A stretch of 64,000 nucleotides of DNA from CALFXN01 sp964451935 (lineage in GTDB: Bacteria; Synergistota; Synergistia; Synergistales; Aminobacteriaceae): NCBI GenBank assembly GCA_964451935.1, contig CAYVKE010000001.1, positions 49,804 to 113,803 on the forward strand. Reading direction: 5' to 3'. The position numbers and the translations under genes were made by a program. The notes below the pieces were generated by a model. It ran no database searches and was not told the DNA's origin. It saw nothing but the letters and a program-made list of their open reading frames with translations. Positions within the stretch are counted from its first letter, which is position 1. Each line of letters starts with the position of its first letter. This document shows, piece after piece, positions 1 to 8,253 of this stretch.

Positions 1-403
1 GGTTTTTTTGAATGCGGATCTCGCAATCGTCGACAAAAGAAGATCGCATGAGGTGGCGAACCTCTGCGAAGTGATGGACATCATCGGCGACGTTCGCGGG
101 AAAGTCGCCGTACTTGTCGACGATATCGTGGATACGGCCGGCACGCTGTGCAACGCCGCGGAAGGCCTGAAGGAACGGGGCGCGACCAGAGTGTTCGCAT
201 GTTCGACGCATCCTGTTCTCTCCGGTCCTGCGGTCGAACGGTTAAAAGCGTCCGAGATTGACGAACTGATCGTAACGGATACAATTCGCTTGTCCGAAGA
301 GAAAAAATTAGATAAAATAATCCAATTGTCCATAGCACCTCTTTTCGCAGAGGCTATTCTCAGGGTTCATAGTGACAGGTCCGTAAGCAGTCTTTTCGAT
401 TGA
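1..403 (+). CDS. prs: Ribose-phosphate pyrophosphokinase, C-terminal part (5' end outside window)
   Basis: Makes PRPP from ribose 5-phosphate and ATP for nucleotide, His and Trp synthesis in the cytosol. The reading frame is open at the left edge, so only about the last 133 residues are seen. The PRPP-binding loop VLVDDIVDTAGT is intact and is followed by the usual STHPVLSGPA segment and the terminal SVSSLFD. rplY follows 36 bases downstream with its own ribosome-binding site, an arrangement (prs-ctc-pth) familiar from Gram-positive genomes. Family assignment is secure; the N-terminal catalytic region cannot be judged. Confidence 0.95.
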   Translation, partial: VFLNADLAIVDKRRSHEVANLCEVMDIIGDVRGKVAVLVDDIVDTAGTLCNAAEGLKERGATRVFACSTHPVLSGPAVERLKASEIDELIVTDTIRLSEEKKLDKIIQLSIAPLFAEAILRVHSDRSVSSLFD

Positions 404-439
404 GGCTGCATTCGAAGAATCGCAAGGAGGAAAAGAAGC

Positions 440-1105
440 ATGTCGGGTATTTCGAATATCACCGTGGAACAACGTACGGAAAAGGGAAAAGGCGCACGGA
501 GCATGATGCGCGCAGCCGGCTACGTCCCAGGGGTTGTATACGGTCCGGGAATGAAGGAAACGATAGCGATCAAGGTGAAAAGCGCCGTTATCGCACCCTT
601 TGCGAACTCCGCTCACAAGGAAACGACCCGGTTGAGTGTGGAGCTTCCCGACGGGAAAAAGGAACTGTGTCTCATGCGCGAAGTGCAGCGTGACTGCATC
701 AGCGGAAAAATCTTGCATGTCGATTTCATGCAGCTGATGAGTGACAGGAAAATCATGGTTAATGTTCCGGTGGAGCTTGTCGGACGCGAAGCATGCGTCG
801 GACTGAAGCAAGGCGGCGTCATCGATCAACTTCTCCATGACATTGAAATGGATGTCCTTCCGGGAGAAATCCCGGACGCGATCGTCATCGACGTCACGAA
901 CTTGGAACTGGAAAAGAGCATTCATGTGCGGGATCTCACATTCCCGCCCAGCGCCGAACTCAAGATGCATACCGAAGAAATCGTAGTAACGGTCATTACT
1001 CCGAGAGCCGCTATCGAAGAGGCCGCCGAACTTGTCGAAGAGGAACCCAAGGAAGTAGAAGTTCTTGCGAAGGGGAAGGCGAAATCCGGAGAGGAAGAAG
1101 AGTAG
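440..1105 (+). CDS. rplY: 50S ribosomal protein L25/Ctc (TL5 type)
   Basis: Binds 5S rRNA in the large ribosomal subunit; the longer Ctc/TL5 form is linked to general stress in other bacteria. The 221-residue length fits the two-domain Ctc form: an N-terminal L25 domain (about residues 1-95, with the RAAGYVPGVVYG motif) and a TL5 C-terminal beta domain (about 100-185). A strongly acidic tail rich in Glu ends the protein. The ATG has the good site AAGGAGG about 9 bases upstream. It sits between prs and pth, seven bases from the latter. Confidence 0.95.
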   Translation: MSGISNITVEQRTEKGKGARSMMRAAGYVPGVVYGPGMKETIAIKVKSAVIAPFANSAHKETTRLSVELPDGKKELCLMREVQRDCISGKILHVDFMQLMSDRKIMVNVPVELVGREACVGLKQGGVIDQLLHDIEMDVLPGEIPDAIVIDVTNLELEKSIHVRDLTFPPSAELKMHTEEIVVTVITPRAAIEEAAELVEEEPKEVEVLAKGKAKSGEEEE

Positions 1106-1111
1106 CACGGG

Positions 1112-1681
1112 GTGAAGATTCTTGCCGGGCTTGGTAATCCCGGTTATGAATACGCCTTGACCCGACATAATGTCGGATGGATGGTTATCGACCAGATCGT
1201 CGAACAGTCTCGTCTGGGGATTCCCAAAGACGTTTTCTCCTCGATGGCTTGGGGGCCTTGTCTTATTGAAGGGCAAAGATGCCTTCTCCTGAAGCCGTTG
1301 ACATTCATGAATCTCAGCGGCAGAGCGGTAGGGGAAGCTGCCCGCTATTATGACTGTCCGCCGGACGATGTCCTGACAATCTGCGATGACGTGGCCCTGC
1401 CCTTTGGAACGTTGCGTCTTCGCGCCAAAGGCTCGTCAGGAGGTCAGAAAGGACTCGAGTCGGTGCTGGGAGCCTTGCGGACGCTTGATGCGCCCCGTCT
1501 TCGCATCGGCGTCGGGGCGCAACCGGAAGGAAGAGACCGGGCTTCGTGGGTTCTCGGGGTATTCGACCGGGATCAGCGGAAAGATCTGCCCGAAGTGATT
1601 CAACGGGCTGCGGACGGATGTCTGGCATGGCTGCGAACGGACATACAAAAGGCTATGTCTTTTGTAAACGTTCCGTTTTAA
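1112..1681 (+). CDS. pth: Peptidyl-tRNA hydrolase
   Basis: Releases peptides from prematurely dissociated peptidyl-tRNA so the tRNA can be recycled. Starts with GTG six bases after the rplY stop, with GGGG just upstream. The 189-residue protein has the signature GLGNPG at residues 6-11, the catalytic His19 in TRHNVGW, the ICDDVALPFG segment with the conserved Asp, and KGSSGGQKGL. Length is normal for bacterial Pth. It is the last gene before an intrinsic terminator. Confidence 0.96.
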   Translation: MKILAGLGNPGYEYALTRHNVGWMVIDQIVEQSRLGIPKDVFSSMAWGPCLIEGQRCLLLKPLTFMNLSGRAVGEAARYYDCPPDDVLTICDDVALPFGTLRLRAKGSSGGQKGLESVLGALRTLDAPRLRIGVGAQPEGRDRASWVLGVFDRDQRKDLPEVIQRAADGCLAWLRTDIQKAMSFVNVPF

Positions 1682-1720
1682 CGAAGGGATACCGAACAAT
1701 ACATCTTGGAATTCCTTTTG

Positions 1721-1747
1721 AGTGGCGGTCATTTGACCGCCACTTTT
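1721..1747 (+). terminator. Rho-independent terminator after pth
   Basis: A perfect 11-bp inverted repeat (1721-1731 and 1734-1744) with a 2-base loop is followed by four T residues. It closes the prs-rplY-pth unit 40 bases after the pth stop. The T tract is short, so some read-through into mfd is possible. Confidence 0.65.
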
Positions 1748-1777
1748 GACATGAAGAAGCAGGCAAGGGAGAAACGA

Positions 1778-4700
1778 ATGACCGGAAGAGGCATCTATTC
1801 TTCATTAAGAGACGTCGAACCCGAAAAGTGGGCGCGCGGTGCGATTCTCCACCTTTCTCCCGATGGGAGCGCCCGCTCGTGGCTTTTTCGGGACATGGAC
1901 AGGCGATCGCTCGTAGTACTTCCCGACGTTCGACAGGTGGAGGAGTTTTCGACGAACTGGACGGGACTCTTCGGAACTTCGCCCGTCACACTCTCGGAAC
2001 TCCCTCTTGATACGCAGTCCCTGCGCAACACCGCGCTGGGCGTCTATCGCGGAGAGGAATACCGACGATGGATGAATGACGGAGGCGTCTTGGCAAGCAG
2101 TCCCGGGGCTCTTCTCGCCCCGTTGATTTTCGGCGGCGGAACGCTCGAATTGCCCGGAAAGGCCGGGACGGACAGAAGCACGCTTCTCGACTGGCTGCAA
2201 AAGCGGGGGTATGAGCGCGTCGATCTTGTCTGGGCGCCGGGGCAATATGCTCCGCGCGGGGTCATCGTCGATCTCTATGACCCCGCATATGCGCTCCCGC
2301 TTCGTTTTGAGTTCTTCGACGAAGACATCGAATCGATTCGTTCCTTTCATCCGGACACGCAAAAAAGCGTTGCGCCGCTTGATTCGATCGTCATACACGG
2401 TCTTGACGCGGAGCGATCTCTGTCGTGTCTTTCGCTTCTCCCAAAGGATTGTCACGTCGTTCTCTTCGAGCCGCCATCGATTGAAAACCAGGCGGAGCGG
2501 TATCGCTGGCTCTGGGAGGATATTCGCGACTCGGCAGGTGCGCCCCCGCTTCCCGACTGGAATTCGATTTTGATCGGTCTTGCCGGATATCCGCGGTTGC
2601 GCGTGACGAAAAAGGCCGAAAACGTAGACGGGAAGTTTGTGGAAGAGGGCATTCCCGTATTCCGCGGGGATATCGAGAAAGCGAAATGGAGTATTCATGT
2701 CTGGAGGAACCAGGGGTATTCCGTTACGCTCGTTACGTCGTCCCCGACGCTGTTCGAAGGTGTCAATGCGTCCGCATCCTCGAAAATGGATTTTGTCCTC
2801 CGCAGAGGCGCGCTGACGGAGGGCTTTATTGATTCCTCCGAAGCCTGCGTCTGGCTCTCGGACAAGGAATTGACGGGGCGCGTGGACGTCCTCGCTTCAA
2901 AAGCGTGGTCCAACCAGCCGGTGGAGTGGAAGGATTCACTTTCCGCCGGACAACTTGTCGTTCATGAAGAATACGGCGTCGCCGTTTTTCGCGGCACGGA
3001 GACGATACGTACATCCAGCGGGAATATGGACGCAATTATCCTTGAGTTTGCAGGCGGAGAACGTCTCCTCGTCCCGTTTATGCAGATGTATTCCGTTACG
3101 CCGATGCAGATTCACGAAGGAGAAGAAATTCCGCTCGATTCGCTGCGGGGCGTCCGTTGGAAAAAAGCTCTCAAGAAGACCAAGGAACGTGCGGAACATG
3201 AAGCCCGCGAACTTCTAACATTGTACGCGCAACGCGAGTTGTGCAAGGGGGAACAGTTCCCTCCTCCTACGGAGCTGTACCATGCGTTTGTTGATGCTTT
3301 CCCGTATGTTGAAACGAAGGATCAGCTCCGCGCGATCGACGATGTCCTCGCCGATCTTGAGAATCCCGTTCCGATGGATCGACTTATTGTCGGGGATGTC
3401 GGATTCGGAAAGACCGAGGTCGCAATACGCGCGGCCTTTCGCGCGGTCGAGGCCGGGAAACAGGTTGCGGTTCTCGTCCCGACGACAATCCTCGCACAAC
3501 AGCACTATATCTCATTTCAGACACGCATGGCCGGATTCCCCGTGCGTATTGCGACGCTTTCCCGATTTGTCCCCGCATCGCAGCAAGGGGACATCCTTGA
3601 CGCGGCTCGTCGCGGAGAGGTGGACATCGTCATCGGGACGCAGCGATTGCTGCAGAAGGATGTCGCATTCAAGAATCTGGGTCTTCTCGTTATCGATGAA
3701 GAACACCGATTCGGCGTCATGCACAAGGAACGGCTTAAAAACGCCCGCAAGGACATCAACGTCCTGACGCTCAGCGCGACGCCGATTCCGCGAACCCTCT
3801 CGATGTCTCTCCGGGGAATCCGCGACATCTCCACCATCAACACGCCTCCGCACAGAAGACGCCCGGTTCTGACCGTCACGACTCCATGGAAGAACGAGAC
3901 GATGGTGCGCGCCGTGAAAAGGGAGCTGAGTCGCGGCGGGCAGGTTTTTTTCGTCGTGAACAGGATATCGCGGATCGAAGAAAGGAAGCGATATCTCGAA
4001 AGCGTTTTTCCGGAAGCGAAGACGGTCGTTGCGCACGGCCAGATGGCGGAACGGGAACTGGAGCAGACAATGTCGGATTTTTATAACGGCGCGTACGATA
4101 TACTGTTATGTACGACCATTATAGAGAGCGGCCTCGATGTCGCGCGGGCGAATACGCTGATTATCGACGACGCCCAAGAGCTGGGGCTTGCGCAGATGTA
4201 CCAGTTGCGAGGTCGTATCGGCAGACGAGAGCAGGAGGCCTACGCTTTTTTCTTCTATCCGGAACACGCGCTATTGCGTCAGGAGACAACCGAACGCCTG
4301 GAGGCGATCGCCAGTTTTTCTGAGATCGGCGCCGGCTTCGGATTGGCCCGGCAGGATCTGGAAATCCGCGGCGGCGGCGATATCCTGGGGACATCGCAAC
4401 ACGGGAAGCATGACAGGTCGGGATTTCAGTTCTATATGAAGACGTTGGAAGAAGAGATTGCGCGGCTTCGGGGAGAGGATAAAAAGTATATCCGTATTGA
4501 TGCGGATCTTCCTGCGGGGATCCCCTCCTCGTATATTCCGCAGGAAAGCGTGCGGATAACATTGTTCCGAAGGTTTCTGAAAGAGGATGACCCGAAGGAA
4601 TTTCGTGTGCTGCTCGATGAAATCGTCGACCGTTTTGGGCCTGTTCCCGAAGAACTTCGCGCGCTATGGGGAATGACCCTGATTCGCAATGCAGGCGCTC

Positions 4701-4912
4701 GTGCAGGAATCGACGCCTTCCGGGTGACGAAAAAGGAATCGGTGCTGACGGGACATTCGTCGACAGTCTTCTCATTACTCCGGATAAAAAAACGGTGGAT
4801 CGTTCTTGAGGACAAAGCTGTCGGGCCCGGCGGCGCTTCGGCGATCGCGGATGTCGTGGAAGCGCTTTGTTCAAACCCGACGTCGGGTAGAGTTGCTGCG
4901 ATAGGAGAATGA
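1778..4912 (+). CDS. mfd: Transcription-repair coupling factor Mfd
   Basis: ATP-driven translocase that removes RNA polymerase stalled at DNA damage and recruits UvrA. 1044 residues, slightly shorter than E. coli Mfd. An N-terminal UvrB-like region is followed by the CarD-like RNA-polymerase interaction domain (LVVHEEYG, about residue 392). The RecG-type helicase core has Walker A GDVGFGKT near 538, DEEH near 639 and LSATPIPRT, and the TRCF C-terminal domain ends the protein. I chose the ATG at 1778 because AAGGGAGA lies just upstream. The in-frame ATG at 1751 lies at the tail of the pth terminator and has no ribosome-binding site. mazG starts 4 bases after the stop. Confidence 0.96.
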   Translation: MTGRGIYSSLRDVEPEKWARGAILHLSPDGSARSWLFRDMDRRSLVVLPDVRQVEEFSTNWTGLFGTSPVTLSELPLDTQSLRNTALGVYRGEEYRRWMNDGGVLASSPGALLAPLIFGGGTLELPGKAGTDRSTLLDWLQKRGYERVDLVWAPGQYAPRGVIVDLYDPAYALPLRFEFFDEDIESIRSFHPDTQKSVAPLDSIVIHGLDAERSLSCLSLLPKDCHVVLFEPPSIENQAERYRWLWEDIRDSAGAPPLPDWNSILIGLAGYPRLRVTKKAENVDGKFVEEGIPVFRGDIEKAKWSIHVWRNQGYSVTLVTSSPTLFEGVNASASSKMDFVLRRGALTEGFIDSSEACVWLSDKELTGRVDVLASKAWSNQPVEWKDSLSAGQLVVHEEYGVAVFRGTETIRTSSGNMDAIILEFAGGERLLVPFMQMYSVTPMQIHEGEEIPLDSLRGVRWKKALKKTKERAEHEARELLTLYAQRELCKGEQFPPPTELYHAFVDAFPYVETKDQLRAIDDVLADLENPVPMDRLIVGDVGFGKTEVAIRAAFRAVEAGKQVAVLVPTTILAQQHYISFQTRMAGFPVRIATLSRFVPASQQGDILDAARRGEVDIVIGTQRLLQKDVAFKNLGLLVIDEEHRFGVMHKERLKNARKDINVLTLSATPIPRTLSMSLRGIRDISTINTPPHRRRPVLTVTTPWKNETMVRAVKRELSRGGQVFFVVNRISRIEERKRYLESVFPEAKTVVAHGQMAERELEQTMSDFYNGAYDILLCTTIIESGLDVARANTLIIDDAQELGLAQMYQLRGRIGRREQEAYAFFFYPEHALLRQETTERLEAIASFSEIGAGFGLARQDLEIRGGGDILGTSQHGKHDRSGFQFYMKTLEEEIARLRGEDKKYIRIDADLPAGIPSSYIPQESVRITLFRRFLKEDDPKEFRVLLDEIVDRFGPVPEELRALWGMTLIRNAGARAGIDAFRVTKKESVLTGHSSTVFSLLRIKKRWIVLEDKAVGPGGASAIADVVEALCSNPTSGRVAAIGE

Positions 4913-4916
4913 TGCC

Positions 4917-5756
4917 ATGAAAACAGAACTGTATGGAGACGCTTTCGACGAACTGTTCCGGATCATGCGACGCTTGCGGGCTCCCGGGGGATGCCCGTGG
5001 GATCGGAAGCAAACTCTCGAAAGCCTGAGAGCGTACATTGTGGAAGAAGCGTACGAATTGGTTGACGCGATCGGAGACGGCGAAAAGGAAGAAATATGCG
5101 AGGAAGCAGGAGATCTTCTTCTTCAGGTGATTTTCATCGCATGCATCGCCGAGGAAACGGATTCTTTTCAGATGAGCGACATTTTTCGCGCACTCTCGTC
5201 AAAACTCATCAGGAGGCATCCGCACGTATTTCCCCAGAGTCGATCGTTCGACGGGGCTGAGACCAAAAAGGTCGAAACGAGCGAAGATGTTCTTGTTGCG
5301 TGGGAACAGATCAAAACGGAAGAAAAGAAGCGGCGGAAATCGGATGCGTCGATCCTTGCCGGAGTTCCTTCAAGCCTTCCTCCACTTGCGAGAGCTTTTC
5401 GGATACAATCGAAGGCGGCTCATGTCGGCTTCGACTGGCCGCAGGGAGATATATCGCCGCTTTTCGGGAAGGTTCGCGAAGAGGTTGACGAAATCAGGAG
5501 CGCCATAGAGGAAAAAGATGAAACGAGAGTCGAGGAAGAGGTTGGGGATCTTCTTTTCGCGGTTGTTAATCTCGCGCGACATCTTGATGTCAATCCTGAA
5601 TCCGCATTGCAGCGCGCAAACAGAAAATTCTCCGATCGATTCCGCAAGGTGGAAGAACTCGTGGCCGAATCGGGCGAACAATGGGAAGAACATAGCCTTG
5701 AACGCCTGGATTCTTTCTGGGAGCTGGCGAAAGGCAGCGAGGGACGAAAGGCATGA
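4917..5756 (+). CDS. mazG: Nucleoside triphosphate pyrophosphohydrolase MazG
   Basis: Hydrolyses NTPs and dNTPs to NMP and PPi, a house-cleaning or stringent-response-modulating enzyme. The 279-residue protein has two MazG domains. The N-terminal one (about residues 8-110) carries GGCPWDRKQT and the metal-binding EEAYELVDAI and EEAGDLLLQV motifs. The C-terminal one (about 165-265) has EEVDEI and EEVGDLLFAV. AGGAGAA precedes the ATG at good spacing. The gene follows mfd directly, as in many Gram-positive genomes, and its last four bases overlap an upstream alternative ATG of the next gene. Confidence 0.95.
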   Translation: MKTELYGDAFDELFRIMRRLRAPGGCPWDRKQTLESLRAYIVEEAYELVDAIGDGEKEEICEEAGDLLLQVIFIACIAEETDSFQMSDIFRALSSKLIRRHPHVFPQSRSFDGAETKKVETSEDVLVAWEQIKTEEKKRRKSDASILAGVPSSLPPLARAFRIQSKAAHVGFDWPQGDISPLFGKVREEVDEIRSAIEEKDETRVEEEVGDLLFAVVNLARHLDVNPESALQRANRKFSDRFRKVEELVAESGEQWEEHSLERLDSFWELAKGSEGRKA

Positions 5757-5794
5757 CGAAACCGGTCGAAAAAAATGAAGCGGAGGTCGAGAGA

Positions 5795-7222
5795 ATGCAG
5801 ATGAACGAAAAGCAAGGTATGCCTGTGTCAGCGAGAACTGTCGGTATTACCGAAACGGTGCTCCGCGATGCGCACCAATCCCGTATGGCGACACGCATGC
5901 GTCTGGAAGAGATGCTCCCTGTCACCGAAATCATGGACGAGGTCGGATATCACTCGCTTGAAGTCTGGGGCGGGGCGACGTTCGATACATGCATGCGTTT
6001 TCTCGACGAAGATCCGTGGGATCGGTTGCGTGTCATCCGGAAGCATTTCAAGAAGACGAAACTCCAGATGCTTCTTCGCGGACAGAACGTCGTCGGGTAC
6101 CGAAACTATGCGGACGACACCGTGCGGGAGTTCGTGAAGCGAGCGGTCGGCAACGGTCTGGATATCATACGGATATTCGATGCGCTCAACGATCTGCGGA
6201 ATCTCGAAGTTGCGGCGGATCAGGTGAAAAAGGAGGGGGCGCATCTTCAGCTCTCCATCTCGTACACGCTTTCGCCTGTGGATACGCTGGACAAGTTCGC
6301 ACAACTCGCCGCGGATATGAAGTCCATGGGGGCCGACTCTATTTGCGTGAAGGACATGGCGGGCCTCATCAGTCCCATCGACGCGGCGGCTCTTGTTCGG
6401 GCCATCAAGACGAAAACGGGCCTGCCCGTGCAGCTTCACACGCACTACACCAGCGGAATGGGATCGATGGCGTATTTTGCGGCCATCGAAGCCGGAGCGG
6501 ATGTCATCGATTGCGCCATATCACCTTTTTCGATGGGAACGAGCCAGCCTCCCACGGAATCGATGGTGGCCGCATTGCAGCGTTCTCCGTACGACACAAA
6601 AATCGAACTCGAAAGGCTCGTTCCCATTGCGGAGCACTTCCTGAAGGTTCGTGAGAAGCATGCCGATATTTTTGTCCAGCTCGCGGGCGTGGATATCAAT
6701 GTCCTCCTCTATCAGATCCCCGGAGGAATGTATTCCAATCTCGTCAACCAACTCAAAGAGCAGAACGCCCTCGGCAAACTCGGAGCTGTTTTGAAGGAAG
6801 TTCCGAAAGTGCGCAAGGAGATGGGATACCCGCCTCTCGTCACGCCGACGAGTCAGATCGTCGGGACGCAGGCGACGCTCAATGTCCTTACGGGAGAACG
6901 ATGGAAGATCGTGCCGAAGGAAGTCAAGAACTACTTCCTCGGCTTTTACGGAAAGCCGCCCGCGGACGTCGACCCGGACATAGCGAAGAAAGTCATCGGA
7001 AATGAAGATGTCATCACGTGCCGTCCCGGCGAAAAAATAGCGCCGGAGCTTGCGGATGCGGCAAAGACTATCGCCCCCTGGATTCTTCAGCCGGAGGATG
7101 TGTTGAGCTACGTGCTCTTCCCGGCTATCGCAAAGGACTTCCTCATGAAAAAGTACGCGAAAGTCACGCAGCGTGATATCGGCCTTCAACCGACGTCCGA
7201 CGAATCGGCGTACCCGGTGTAG
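5795..7222 (+). CDS. oadA: Carboxyltransferase subunit (oxaloacetate decarboxylase alpha / pyruvate carboxylase B / transcarboxylase 5S type)
   Basis: HMGL-like TIM-barrel enzyme that moves a carboxyl group between oxaloacetate/pyruvate and a biotin carrier. Metal-site motifs are visible: ETVLRDAHQS near the start, VKDMAGL with the lysine expected to be carbamylated, and QLHTHYTSGM. The 475 residues cover the barrel plus the conserved carboxylase domain, but there is no C-terminal biotinyl domain with its biotin-accepting Lys, so it resembles the stand-alone 5S type. The ATG at 5795 has GGAGGT seven bases upstream; an in-frame ATG at 5753 overlapping mazG is the alternative. No biotin carrier or membrane pump subunit lies nearby, so the exact partner is unknown. 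Confidence 0.85.
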   Translation: MQMNEKQGMPVSARTVGITETVLRDAHQSRMATRMRLEEMLPVTEIMDEVGYHSLEVWGGATFDTCMRFLDEDPWDRLRVIRKHFKKTKLQMLLRGQNVVGYRNYADDTVREFVKRAVGNGLDIIRIFDALNDLRNLEVAADQVKKEGAHLQLSISYTLSPVDTLDKFAQLAADMKSMGADSICVKDMAGLISPIDAAALVRAIKTKTGLPVQLHTHYTSGMGSMAYFAAIEAGADVIDCAISPFSMGTSQPPTESMVAALQRSPYDTKIELERLVPIAEHFLKVREKHADIFVQLAGVDINVLLYQIPGGMYSNLVNQLKEQNALGKLGAVLKEVPKVRKEMGYPPLVTPTSQIVGTQATLNVLTGERWKIVPKEVKNYFLGFYGKPPADVDPDIAKKVIGNEDVITCRPGEKIAPELADAAKTIAPWILQPEDVLSYVLFPAIAKDFLMKKYAKVTQRDIGLQPTSDESAYPV

Positions 7223-7236
7223 GCAGAGGAGCCGGG

Positions 7237-8253
7237 ATGGAAAACGAGCAACGGTCCGCTCTCCCTGAAGAAAAGAAAGATCCTTCGTCTTCGGCGGCTC
7301 TCGTTTTCGCCGACGACGAGACGATGTCGCGCCTTACCGGAAGCAACGACGAGAATTTGCGAATTGTTGAGCAAAACTTTCCGGTCAGACTCATAGCGAG
7401 AGGGAACCGTATCCTTGTGTGCGGAGAAGACGAAACGAGCATCGACACGACGACGCTTCTGCTCGAGCAGCTTCACAAACTCGCGCGAAAGGGACACAGA
7501 ATACACACGGCGGATATCAAATACGCCATTGGAATGATCGCACAGAACGGCGCGGTCGACCTTTCTCCGATCTACACGGACGTGGTATGTACGACCGCCC
7601 GCGGAAAGCCTGTTCGTCCGAGGACGGCCGGACAGAAGGAATATATCGACGCCATGCGCGGCAACGATATCGTGTTCGGCATCGGCCCCGCAGGGACGGG
7701 AAAAACGTATCTCGCCGTTTGTCAGGCGGTCTCGTTGCTCAAATCGTCGGCGATAAGCCGGATTGTCCTTGTACGCCCGGCCGTCGAAGCGGGAGAAAGC
7801 CTCGGCTTTCTCCCCGGCGATCTTCGAGAGAAGGTGGAACCGTATTTGCGTCCTCTCTACGATGCGTTTTACGATCTCTTTTCTCCCGAACGTTTTCTTC
7901 GGTATGTCGAAAAGAATGTGATCGAGATCGCTCCGTTGGCTTATATGAGAGGCAGGACTCTGAACGACAGCTTCATCATTCTGGATGAAGCGCAGAACAC
8001 GACGCCCGAGCAGATGAAAATGTTTCTGACACGACTTGGATTCGGATCGAAAGCGGTTGTGACCGGAGACGTGACGCAGGTGGATCTCCCGTCCGGGAAA
8101 GTATCGGGGCTTAAGCAGATACGACCGATACTTGAGGGAATTGAAGGCATTTCGTTCAATTACCTCACGCATAACGATGTGGTTCGGCACGAAATCGTCC
8201 AGAAGGTCGTGCAGGCATATGAACGATATGAGAAGCGAATTTCGGAAGGATAG
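7237..8253 (+). CDS. phoH: PhoH-like ATPase
   Basis: Cytosolic P-loop ATPase of the PhoH/YbeZ family, linked with YbeY in RNA metabolism. 338 residues; an N-terminal KH-like segment precedes the ATPase domain with Walker A GIGPAGTGKTYLA and Walker B FIILDEAQN, then TRLGFGSKAVVTGD. AGAGGAG precedes the ATG. It opens the conserved phoH-7TM/HD-ybeY block, which supports the assignment. The next gene starts inside its 3' end. Confidence 0.95.
   Translation: MENEQRSALPEEKKDPSSSAALVFADDETMSRLTGSNDENLRIVEQNFPVRLIARGNRILVCGEDETSIDTTTLLLEQLHKLARKGHRIHTADIKYAIGMIAQNGAVDLSPIYTDVVCTTARGKPVRPRTAGQKEYIDAMRGNDIVFGIGPAGTGKTYLAVCQAVSLLKSSAISRIVLVRPAVEAGESLGFLPGDLREKVEPYLRPLYDAFYDLFSPERFLRYVEKNVIEIAPLAYMRGRTLNDSFIILDEAQNTTPEQMKMFLTRLGFGSKAVVTGDVTQVDLPSGKVSGLKQIRPILEGIEGISFNYLTHNDVVRHEIVQKVVQAYERYEKRISEG

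Noticed and set aside
308..1276. Minus-strand open frame across prs-rplY-pth
   Set aside because: Overlaps three well-supported plus-strand genes and has no family-like sequence.
1706..1777. Longer mfd start within the pth terminator
   Set aside because: The added residues would be encoded by the terminator hairpin and lack a ribosome-binding site; ATG 1778 is well placed.
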